A DNA stretch of 64,000 nt from an uncultured Tateyamaria sp. (GTDB taxonomy: Bacteria > Pseudomonadota > Alphaproteobacteria > Rhodobacterales > Rhodobacteraceae), in assembly GCF_947503045.1 (NCBI RefSeq), contig NZ_CANNCF010000002.1, positions 62,001 to 126,000 of the forward strand. The letters run 5' to 3'. A model generated the notes under the pieces. That model had not been told where the DNA came from. It did no database searches and saw only the letters and a program-made list of their open reading frames with translations. The translations under genes and the position numbers were made by a program. The first letter of the stretch is position 1. Each line of letters begins with the position of its first letter. This document shows, one piece after another, positions 43,619-51,052 of this stretch.

Positions 43619-45291
43619 CCGCTCCAAACGTCCTGATCATTGGTGGCACCGGCGTCTTCGGAAAGCGGCTCGTGCGTCATTTGTCCAGCCAGCGGGGCCT
43701 TGTGCTGAACGTGTCATCGCGAAGTGCCGTAAAGGCCACGGCCTTCATCAAGACGCTGACCAGTCCGCAAGCCACGCTGCACCCCATCGCGCTCGACAGT
43801 CAGGTGAACCTGCAAGAGCAACTTGACCAAATTCGGCCTTCCATCGTCGTGGACTGTTCCGGCCCGTTTCAAGGTGCGGGATATGAGACGGCGCAGGCAG
43901 TTCTGAAAGCAGGGGCGCATTTCATCGACCTCGCCGACGCGCGCGACTACCTTGCCGGATTTGGCGCCGCGCTGGATGTGACGGCGCGCCAGAACGGTGT
44001 CTGCGCGCTGAGTGGTGCCAGCTCAACGCCGACCTTGTCGACATCTGTGGCCAGGCATCTCACCCTTGGATGGCAGCGGGTCGATACCATTGACATGGCC
44101 ATTACGCCGGGTGGCAAAAGTGAGGTCGGCAGGTCGGTGATCGAAGCCATCTTGAGCTATGCGGGCAAGGATGTGCCGCTTTGGTCAAACGGGCGATTGA
44201 CGCAAACGACCGGCTGGCGGAATGCCAAACGGATCAATCTGCCCGGCCTCGGGCGGCGGCGTGTGGCTGCGGTTGAGACCTTTGACGCGGAATACGTTGG
44301 CCCGCTTCTGGATGTGCAGTCGCGTGTGTCATTCTCTGCGGGGCTGGAATCCGGGGTCGAGCAGCGCGGGATCGAAGCGATTGCAATGCTGTGCAAACAC
44401 AAGCTTATCGGCTCACCAATCGCGCTGATCCCAGTGCTGCTGAAAGCGCGCCAAATCACCCGGATTCCAACGTCGTCTTCGGGTGGCATGTTGGTCGACA
44501 TCTGCGGGCTCAATGCAGACGGCGTGATGACGCAAGCGACATGGTCGCTCGTCGCGCGGCAAGACCATGGGCCATATATTCCGATCCTGCCCGCGGCTGC
44601 CGCCATCCGAAAACTCTTGTCGTGCACTGTGGGCGCAGGCGCCGGTTTCGCGCATTCCGCACTGTCGCTTGAAGACATCCTGCAAGAAATGCAGGCCTAT
44701 GACATCAAGACCGCCACGTCCGTGGTTCAAACGGATCAGAGTATCTTTGAAAAGGCCCTTGGGGCGCGGGCGATCAAGGCTCTGCCTGAGTGCTTGCAGC
44801 AGTTTCATGCCCCGTCCGGACCTGTGCTTTGGTCGGGAGAGGCCGATGTCGAAAGGGGGGCCGGGATACTACCGCAAGTGATCGCACGACTTTTTGGGTT
44901 TCCGCAGACAGGTCAGGCCGTGCCGGTAACCGTCAGCATAGACCGGAAACAATCGTCGCATGGCATGCCGATTGAGGTTTGGACACGGACCTTTGCAAAC
45001 AAATCAATGACGTCCGTCCTCAGCCATTCGGGCAACGGCATGATTGTCGAACGGTTTGCGCCGTTTTCATTTGCGCTCAGGCTCGCGCAGGACGCCGACG
45101 GCCTTCGAATGCCTCTTGCAAAATGGTGGCTTGGAAAGCTGCCATTGCCCAGAGTCCTTGCCCCTCGCTCTGACACGCGCGAATACGTGGATGAAATGGG
45201 CCGCTTTCACTTCGACGTAAAGCTCTCGGTACCGATCTTCGGACAGCTCATTCACTATCGCGGCTGGTTGGCGCCCGATCGCAAGGGATAA
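43615..45291 (+). CDS. Saccharopine dehydrogenase-like / DUF4166 fusion protein
   Basis: A 558-residue two-domain protein. The N-terminal Rossmann domain starts VLIIGGTGVFGKRLVRHLSSQ and continues with VDCSGPFQGAGYETAQAVLKAGAHFIDLADAR (core VDCSGPFQGAGYETA), as in saccharopine dehydrogenase-like proteins that act on lipid-like or amino-acid substrates. About residues 390-555 are a DUF4166 domain, including SGNGMIVERFAPF, PLPRVLAPRSDTREYVDE and FGQLIHYRGWL. The start is GTG 43615, overlapping the DCC stop. The longer reading from 43471 is rejected. The fusion links the neighbouring stand-alone DUF4166 protein to an NAD(P)-dependent reaction. Confidence 0.82.
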   Translation: MTAPNVLIIGGTGVFGKRLVRHLSSQRGLVLNVSSRSAVKATAFIKTLTSPQATLHPIALDSQVNLQEQLDQIRPSIVVDCSGPFQGAGYETAQAVLKAGAHFIDLADARDYLAGFGAALDVTARQNGVCALSGASSTPTLSTSVARHLTLGWQRVDTIDMAITPGGKSEVGRSVIEAILSYAGKDVPLWSNGRLTQTTGWRNAKRINLPGLGRRRVAAVETFDAEYVGPLLDVQSRVSFSAGLESGVEQRGIEAIAMLCKHKLIGSPIALIPVLLKARQITRIPTSSSGGMLVDICGLNADGVMTQATWSLVARQDHGPYIPILPAAAAIRKLLSCTVGAGAGFAHSALSLEDILQEMQAYDIKTATSVVQTDQSIFEKALGARAIKALPECLQQFHAPSGPVLWSGEADVERGAGILPQVIARLFGFPQTGQAVPVTVSIDRKQSSHGMPIEVWTRTFANKSMTSVLSHSGNGMIVERFAPFSFALRLAQDADGLRMPLAKWWLGKLPLPRVLAPRSDTREYVDEMGRFHFDVKLSVPIFGQLIHYRGWLAPDRKG

Positions 45292-45447
45292 ACCAACTCC
45301 CGTCGCATCGCGAGCAGGTCGCGGCGTTTCAATCCGCAAATCGAACAGAGCGGATTCGGCACGCATTCCCTTACCTGAGACGTAATTGAGACCAAACGGT
45401 TTGAGTGCGAGTCTGATCCGCGAACTCAGAACCACAAAGGACTCATC

Positions 45448-46338
45448 ATGACACACTCACGCGCTGCCCGTCGTTTCCTTGGAATGAACGCGGCATTCTC
45501 TGGTTTGAACGGCCTGATGGCGCTTGTTGCCGCGGGCATGCTGGCCCCGATCCTTATTGAATTTCCTGAAAACTGGATGCCGCTTGCACTGCGCTTGATG
45601 GGTCTTGGCCTCATTGGGTTTTCCGCGCTGCTGGTGTTTTTGGCCCGCAACCGCTTTGTGACTAGGGCGGCCGTGAACGAGATCGTTTTGCTGGATACCA
45701 TTTGGGTGGTTGGCAGCGTCGTGTTGATTGCGTTCTTTGGTGATTTGCTCACCACGCCGGGCCTCTTGATCGTCACGGCGGTCGCCATTGTTGTCGCATT
45801 CTTCGCCATCGCGCAGTTCGCATCGGCCGCCAAGATTACCAAGCCCGTCCCGATTGCGGAGGTCACCATGCGCGACGGGAAGCTTTATGCATCAGTCAAA
45901 CGCACGGTGAAGGCACCGACCGAGACCGTTTGGGACGTGATGACCGATCATCCCGCCTATGCGGATGTTGCCAGCAACATCGCCAAGGTCGAGGTGATGT
46001 CAGGCGACGGGTTGGGTATGAAACGGCGGTGTTACGGCCCGAAAGGCGAAAACTGGGAGGAAACCTGCGACGTGTTTGAGCCTGGCAAATCCTTCGGCTT
46101 TCGCATCCACACCGAGGCAGAAGACTATCCCTACCCGATTGCCGAATTGTCCGGCCGCTGGACGGTCGAGCAACATCCGCTGGGTTCTGAATTCGACATC
46201 CAGATTATTGCAGAACCCAAGGGGAATCCGGTTGCCAGATGGTTGTTCAGTGCCATTGCCAAACAGCAATTCAAAGGCGTCCTCATTGATCTCGCAGATG
46301 GCTGGGCCACGCGGATGGAGAGTGAAGCCAAGGCATAA
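45448..46338 (+). CDS. Four-span membrane protein with SRPBCC domain
   Basis: A 296-residue protein. Residues 1-130 hold about four membrane segments (GLMALVAAGMLAPIL, LMGLGLIGFSALLVFLA, TIWVVGSVVLIAFFG, LIVTAVAIVVAFFAIAQFA). The rest is an SRPBCC/polyketide cyclase-like lipid-binding domain with SVKRTVKAPTETVWDVMTDH, GMKRRCYGPKGENWEETC and a long C-terminal helix. A ligand pocket on the membrane suggests work on a lipid or hydrophobic substrate. It lies 156 bases after the DUF4166 fusion and may belong to the same regulon. Confidence 0.75.
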   Translation: MTHSRAARRFLGMNAAFSGLNGLMALVAAGMLAPILIEFPENWMPLALRLMGLGLIGFSALLVFLARNRFVTRAAVNEIVLLDTIWVVGSVVLIAFFGDLLTTPGLLIVTAVAIVVAFFAIAQFASAAKITKPVPIAEVTMRDGKLYASVKRTVKAPTETVWDVMTDHPAYADVASNIAKVEVMSGDGLGMKRRCYGPKGENWEETCDVFEPGKSFGFRIHTEAEDYPYPIAELSGRWTVEQHPLGSEFDIQIIAEPKGNPVARWLFSAIAKQQFKGVLIDLADGWATRMESEAKA

Positions 46339-46518
46339 GTTGGTGCCTTGATGTCCGGTGAGGCATAGGAAGGCCCGCTTGCTCATGCTGTCTGGGCGGC
46401 TTCCTCGGGACAAATGGGACGAAATCGCTTTGGGTACTGCAATTGCAGGCCCTTAGGGATATGCACGATCGACAAGGTGGAATACCTATTCACGACGCAA
46501 ACCCTCGAAAGAACAAAC

Positions 46519-47151
46519 ATGCCCTCCGTCGAGACGTTCCTCGCATTCCTCATCGCAACCAGCGTCTTTGCCTACATGCCGGGGCCGTCAACGCTCTATG
46601 CTGCCGCGCAGACAATCGCGCGTGGACGTCGCGCAGGCTGGTACGCTGCACTGGGGATACATCTGGGCGGTTACGTACACGTGCTCGCCGCTGCAATTGG
46701 CCTCGCGGTTCTGTTCGAGGCGATCCCCACTCTGTATCTCGGTCTTAAGCTGGCAGGCGCGGGATATCTGATCTGGCTGGGGATCAAGATGTTCCTGGGC
46801 GACCAACCTGCCGGTTCGGATAGCATTTCCGTAGCGCCCAAGACCCCGGCCAGAGCGTTCTGGGAAAGTGTAACAGTCGAAGTGCTGAACCCGAAAACAG
46901 CGCTCTTCTTTGTTGCCTTTCTCCCACAATTTGCGGATCCAAGCGCTTCATTGCCCATTTGGGCGCAGCTTTTGATCCTTGGCACGATTGTTAATCTGAT
47001 GTTCTCGACGGCTGACGCGTTTTGCGTTGTTCTGGCGGACAAGGTCGCAACGACCCTTAAGAAATCGGGCGCGGCCAACCGAATTGCTCAACGCGTTGGA
47101 GGCAGCGTTCTTGTCATGCTCGGAACCAGCCTGGCACTGAATCGGCAATAG
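46519..47151 (+). CDS. LysE/RhtB family exporter
   Basis: A 210-residue transporter with about six membrane segments. It has FAYMPGPSTLYAAAQTIARGRRAG at the N-terminus, the family G-P-[NS] motif in a variant form. GLKLAGAGYLIWLGIKMF and VEVLNPKTALFFVAFLPQF follow, both strongly conserved in LysE/RhtB exporters of amino acids. The ATG at 46519 (MPSVETFLAFL) is preferred to the extension from 46414. It stands alone, and the substrate cannot be told. Confidence 0.87.
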   Translation: MPSVETFLAFLIATSVFAYMPGPSTLYAAAQTIARGRRAGWYAALGIHLGGYVHVLAAAIGLAVLFEAIPTLYLGLKLAGAGYLIWLGIKMFLGDQPAGSDSISVAPKTPARAFWESVTVEVLNPKTALFFVAFLPQFADPSASLPIWAQLLILGTIVNLMFSTADAFCVVLADKVATTLKKSGAANRIAQRVGGSVLVMLGTSLALNRQ

Positions 47152-47696
47152 CGGTTGGGCAAGCGTTGGCTGGTTTCTGACGGATGGCCGCATACATCGT
47201 GATGCAATCGCGGAAACCATAGTTTTTGGCGACTAATTCGAGCGATTTGGCGTGCTCAATTGGCGAACCTTTATTTGCAGGCGCCGCGCTTGGCCCTTTG
47301 CCTGCGTTGCGGAGGGACGTCGCGTGTCCGCGATGTGGCTCCTTTTTCGGCCTGACAGAGCGCAGACATCAGGTGTGCTGGGCGTTTGTCGGGTTTGGAA
47401 ATCGCTGAACCAACGGCGTATGGGGCCCTCAACGGGCCTTGGGTTCAGCACCATCAATACCGCGTACATGCACAGAGTTGCAAAAAAACCGGCTGTCATG
47501 AAATCCGCGCACCAGATAGAGTTTGGCCAGATCAGGATGGAGCCGTCCTTCGGCTATACCCTTTGACGCGTGTTTTTCAAAATTGGGATAAGGGTTTGTG
47601 AACGCATCGGCCCAATCCGCCTCCAAAGGCCTGTTTCATAGCATTGGGTCCCGGTGCTACACGTGGCCGGAAGCGCAAAGCGAAGGACGTATCGAG
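47152..47696. other. 545-base region, no intact gene seen
   Basis: No convincing complete gene. On the minus strand, fragments in two frames look faintly protein-like (HPDLAKLYLVRGFHDSRFF at about 47490-47545 and a hydrophobic MTAGFFATLCMYAVLMVL at 47446-47499). They adjoin each other and may be remains of a decayed gene, but no family is recognised. Confidence 0.35.
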
Positions 47697-48083
47697 ATGC
47701 CAAAAGCGATTGTTCCACCCACTTTGGATACATACGTCACCGACTGGAAAATGTCGCCCGGGTTGCAGCATGACGGTTTTGTCTTCATGACCGGCTTCAC
47801 AGGCGCCTCTGCGGATGGGAAATACTCTGATGACCCAGCAGAACAAATCGAAACGGTCTTCGCCAAAATACAGGCGGTGTTAGAGGAAGCCGGACTAGGT
47901 TTTGAGCACCTCGTGGAGATGACAAGCTACCATGTCGGACTGCGCGATCACCTCGAGCAATTCCGGAGCATTCGCGAACAATACGTGCAGGAACCCTATC
48001 CGGCATGGACGGCCATCGAGGTCACCGGGTTTGTGCGAGACGGTGCCGTCGTGGAGATCAAATGCATTGCCCGCAAGACTTGA
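47697..48083 (+). CDS. RidA family protein
   Basis: A 128-residue RidA/YjgF-fold protein. It contains GFVFMTGFTGASADGKYSDDPAEQIETVFAKIQAVLEEAG (core DPAEQIETVFAKIQ), HLVEMTSYHVGLRDHLE and the closing PAWTAIEVTGFVRDGAVVEI with the usual near-C-terminal charged residues. RidA proteins hydrolyse reactive enamine/imine intermediates; not all members do. The ATG at 47697 suits the fold; the longer reading has no support. No partner gene is adjacent. Confidence 0.87.
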   Translation: MPKAIVPPTLDTYVTDWKMSPGLQHDGFVFMTGFTGASADGKYSDDPAEQIETVFAKIQAVLEEAGLGFEHLVEMTSYHVGLRDHLEQFRSIREQYVQEPYPAWTAIEVTGFVRDGAVVEIKCIARKT

Positions 48084-48243
48084 CCGGCATCTGCGAGACA
48101 AGGCGCCACTTTGCGATGCTCCCCTCAAAGTTTGGACAAACAGCATACATCTCAAGCTTGAATTTGCTGAGTCGCCTGACCCAATTTGGATGCCCCTTTA
48201 CGAAGAAAAATCTGTGCTGCGACTCAGGACGGAAGAACTCCAA

Positions 48244-48519
48244 CTAGGAGTTGCAGCGGCAGGTATCCGAGAGGAGCGCGGACACTGAGGCGGCTCTTTC
48301 ATCCATTGCGCAAAACTCATCAGAGACGCCATTCAACCAAGCCAAGAATTTAAACCAGGCGTCCTGCACATATTGAAAAATATACATAACTCCCAGATCG
48401 CGGCTGTATTTCATCGTCTTAAAGTGAGACCAAAAAACCCGGGCGGACAATTTCCGGATCAGACCACGCCTCTGAATCAGTGCAACCGTTTGGCGAACCT
48501 CGCACGTGATGCTGCCCAC
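48244..48519 (-). CDS. Small ORF divergent from the RiPP precursor, unknown
   Basis: A 91-residue reading frame with a GTG start at 48519 preceded at 6 bases by AAGGAAG, an excellent ribosome site. The product has a basic/hydrophobic middle (LIRKLSARVFWSHFKTMKYS, then VMYIFQYVQDAWFKFLAWLNG) and ends with two cysteines (TCRCNS). No family is recognised. The frame starts 155 bases from the precursor start in the opposite direction, so it could be a regulator or self-protection peptide for the cluster, or a chance frame. Confidence 0.45.
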   Translation of the reverse strand: MGSITCEVRQTVALIQRRGLIRKLSARVFWSHFKTMKYSRDLGVMYIFQYVQDAWFKFLAWLNGVSDEFCAMDERAASVSALLSDTCRCNS

Positions 48520-48575
48520 TGTGATCTTCCTTCAATGACAAAAATGTGATACGTTAACCTTCGTTACGGCGCGGG

Positions 48576-48606
48576 TTTTACCAGCTGAAACGACAGCTGA
48601 AAAACC
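48576..48606 (+). promoter_or_regulatory. Hairpin/inverted repeat in the precursor leader
   Basis: CAGCTG at 48583-48588 pairs with CAGCTG at 48595-48600, and GTTTT at 48576-48580 pairs with AAAAC at 48602-48606, giving an interrupted stem around a 6-nt loop. It also reads as a direct repeat of CAGCTGAAA. It lies 70 bases upstream of the precursor ATG and may be an operator or a structured leader. Confidence 0.45.
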
Positions 48607-48674
48607 TTGTGCCGCACCCCGATAACAGGGTGCCGAACGTTCAGAATTTATTCTTTAGAGCGGAGGAAATTTTT

Positions 48675-49097
48675 ATGGCTGAATCCAAAAAAGACAGAAC
48701 CCTCGAAATGCGTGTGGCGGAACTTGAGGACAAGATGTCCGCGATGAACGTCACCGAAGAAGAGATGGCGGCGTTCAACAAAGTGGCCTCTCTAATGGGG
48801 GGACCAGCCGCGGCTGCAACTGCGACCGCCGCACCTGCTGCCGGTGGAAACCCGGCCGGACTGACCCCGGTGCCGGGGAACTGCATTGTCGCAAACTGCA
48901 TCATCAACCAGTGTACCATTCGCCAGTGTACGGTCATCAGTGCCTGCACGATCATCTCCCAGTGCACGATCCGACCTTGCACCGTTGTCAATCCGTGCAC
49001 GATCGTCAGCCAGTGCATCAACCAATGCATTAACGAATGCGGCGGCGGCCTGCCGGGTCCAATCGCAGGCGGCGGCTTCGGTTCGCTGGGTAGCTGA
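48675..49097 (+). CDS. RiPP precursor peptide with Cys-repeat core (TOMM type)
   Basis: A 140-residue peptide. Residues 1-43 form a charged helical leader (KKDRTLEMRVAELEDKMS, then VTEEEMAAFNKVASLMGG). Residues 44-68 are an Ala/Pro/Gly/Thr linker. Residues 69-122 are the core with cysteines at 70, 75, 80, 85, 91, 97, 102, 108, 114, 118 and 122. Six of them (80, 85, 91, 97, 102, 108) are followed by Thr then Ile or Val. The tail is Gly-rich (ECGGGLPGPIAGGGFGSLGS). Cys-Thr pairs are substrates for YcaO enzymes, and the YcaO, E1-like, SagB and radical SAM genes follow at once. The ATG at 48675 has CGGAGGAAAT upstream, the strongest ribosome site nearby, as expected for an abundant precursor. No match to a named peptide is recognised. 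Confidence 0.85.
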   Translation: MAESKKDRTLEMRVAELEDKMSAMNVTEEEMAAFNKVASLMGGPAAAATATAAPAAGGNPAGLTPVPGNCIVANCIINQCTIRQCTVISACTIISQCTIRPCTVVNPCTIVSQCINQCINECGGGLPGPIAGGGFGSLGS

Positions 49098-49156
49098 TCC
49101 TTGGTGCCTGAACCCACCTAGGGGTCTTAGGGCACGTCTGTCGAAAGGACGGCTGC

Positions 49157-51052
49157 ATGCGTATTGTTTTTGCCGTGATGCCTTTCGCCGATGCGGGAAG
49201 GCCGTGTATCGGCGTCAGTCTGTTATCATCCGCGGCGCAAGAGGCGGGGCACGAGGCGCGGGTGGATTATTGCAATCTCGCGCTTGCCTCCACTTTGGGC
49301 CTGCCGCTTTATCAACGGATCGCCAGCGCCTGGCCGCCTGAAATGCTGGTGGGCGAATGGTTCTTTGCGGACGACGTTTTCGGCGGTGACATCCCCGACT
49401 CCCAAGACTATCTGAACGACGTCTTCCTGCCCAAACTCGGCGCGGACCCCGAGACTGTGTCCGATCTGCTTGAGGCGCGCACCCATCGCGATGCGTTCCT
49501 TGAGGCCTGCGTGGACAGGATCATGGCCGATGATCCTGATGTCGTGGGCTTCACATCCACCTTCCACCAGACCTGTCCCAGCCTTGCCGTCGCCAAGCGT
49601 CTCAAGGCCCTGCCCGACCCGCCGCTCGTGATCTTCGGCGGGGCGAACTGCGAGGGCGAGATGGGGCTGGCACTGATCCGGGCCATGCCGTGGATCGACT
49701 ATATTTGTTCCGGTGAAAGTGACGTCAGCCTGCCACGCCTGCTGACCGCCATCGAGACTGGCGATGACAGCCCCGTGCCCGGGGTGCTGTCGCGCAGTCG
49801 GATGGACCGCGCCGTTCGCTCGGCCCCCGTGATGGACATGAACGCGCTGCCCCTGCCCGATTTTGCAGGGTATTTCGAAGGCATCAAAACATCCGAACTG
49901 AACCACCCGGAATTCGAACCACATCTGGTGATCGAGACGTCGCGCGGCTGCTGGTGGGGCGCAAAACACCATTGCACCTTTTGCGGCCTGAACGGCGACA
50001 CCATGGCCTTTCGTTCCAAAACGGCCAAGCGCGCCTACGACGAGATCACGACGCTCGCGCGCACCTATGACGTGCCGCGGTTCGGCTGCGTCGACAACAT
50101 TCTGGACATGACCTACGTGCGCGAATTGTTCCCTCTGCTCGCCGCGTCCGACATCACGTTCGACATTTTCTACGAGGTAAAGGCCAACCTGCGTTACGCC
50201 CAGCTTTCGGAAATGAAAGCGGGTGGGTTGACCCAGATTCAGCCGGGGATCGAGAGCTTTTCCGACAGTGTCCTGAAGCTGATGGAAAAAGGGTGCACCG
50301 GCTTTCAGAACATCCAGCTTTTGCGTTGGTGCGAAGAGATTGGCATCGACGCGGCGTGGAACCTTCTTGCCGGTTTTCCGGGCGAGGACCAGAAGGAATA
50401 CGCGCGCATGGCGACCCTTTTGCCCAGCCTGTCACATCTGAAACCACCCTATTCCTGCGCGCGGCTGAGGCTGGACCGGTTCAGCCCGTTCCACAGCCGC
50501 GCCGATGATTTTGGCTTTGCCCGGATGCGCCCTGCGCAGGCCTATTTTTACGTCTTCCCGCTGGGCCGAAAGGACCTGTCCGAACTCGCCTATTATTTTG
50601 ACTTCGACTACGAGGATGGGCGCAATCCCGACCTTTACGTCCGACCGGTTCAATCCGCGGTGACGGCGTGGTGGGCAGAATTCAATGGCGAAGACCGCGC
50701 GAGGCTGGACGCGCATTGCCTGTCCGACGGCAGCATCAAGATCGAGGACACCCGCGCCTGCACAACAAAGCCTGAACGCAGCCTATCCGGCCTCGCCGCA
50801 CAGCTACTTGTGGCCTGCGACATCGCGGCAAAACCTGCGGCCCTTGCCAGCACCCTCGGCGAGACAGAAGCGGCTATTCAAGACGCGCTCGATACGCTCG
50901 TCGCCGACAAACTGATGGCCGAGGACGATGGCCGCTACCTCTCCTTGCCTGTTTTCCGCAAGCGCCCGCCCGACCTGACTGACGACGAAAGGACTGCCCA
51001 TGCCGAGCTTTCAGCGACCAAGGATACTGGGGCACTACTCGATCTGGTCTGA
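49157..51052 (+). CDS. Cobalamin-binding radical SAM RiPP maturation enzyme
   Basis: A 631-residue enzyme. The N-terminal third resembles a B12-binding domain (PDVVGFTSTFHQTCPSLAVAKRL, with FGGANCEGEMG) and lacks the usual DxHxxG, so B12 may bind base-off differently. The radical SAM cluster motif is RGCWWGAKHHCTFCGLNG, cysteines at 265, 273 and 276 (C-x7-C-x2-C). This is the distinctive pattern of RiPP maturation radical SAM protein 1 (TIGR03975), found with varied peptide precursors. Its C-terminal 100 residues look like a winged-helix or RRE-like domain. Likely reaction: C-methylation or another radical change on the precursor core. It starts 59 bases after the precursor and overlaps the next gene by 53 bases. 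Confidence 0.88.
   Translation: MRIVFAVMPFADAGRPCIGVSLLSSAAQEAGHEARVDYCNLALASTLGLPLYQRIASAWPPEMLVGEWFFADDVFGGDIPDSQDYLNDVFLPKLGADPETVSDLLEARTHRDAFLEACVDRIMADDPDVVGFTSTFHQTCPSLAVAKRLKALPDPPLVIFGGANCEGEMGLALIRAMPWIDYICSGESDVSLPRLLTAIETGDDSPVPGVLSRSRMDRAVRSAPVMDMNALPLPDFAGYFEGIKTSELNHPEFEPHLVIETSRGCWWGAKHHCTFCGLNGDTMAFRSKTAKRAYDEITTLARTYDVPRFGCVDNILDMTYVRELFPLLAASDITFDIFYEVKANLRYAQLSEMKAGGLTQIQPGIESFSDSVLKLMEKGCTGFQNIQLLRWCEEIGIDAAWNLLAGFPGEDQKEYARMATLLPSLSHLKPPYSCARLRLDRFSPFHSRADDFGFARMRPAQAYFYVFPLGRKDLSELAYYFDFDYEDGRNPDLYVRPVQSAVTAWWAEFNGEDRARLDAHCLSDGSIKIEDTRACTTKPERSLSGLAAQLLVACDIAAKPAALASTLGETEAAIQDALDTLVADKLMAEDDGRYLSLPVFRKRPPDLTDDERTAHAELSATKDTGALLDLV

Noticed and set aside
48675-49097. 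Precursor as a metallothionein or antifreeze-like repeat protein
   Set aside because: The regular Cys spacing alone would allow it, but the directly following YcaO, E1-like, SagB and radical SAM genes point to a modified peptide.
48641-49117. 158-codon minus-strand frame across the RiPP precursor
   Set aside because: It is the complement of the Cys-repeat; its Trp/His repeats are a by-product, and it lacks a ribosome site.
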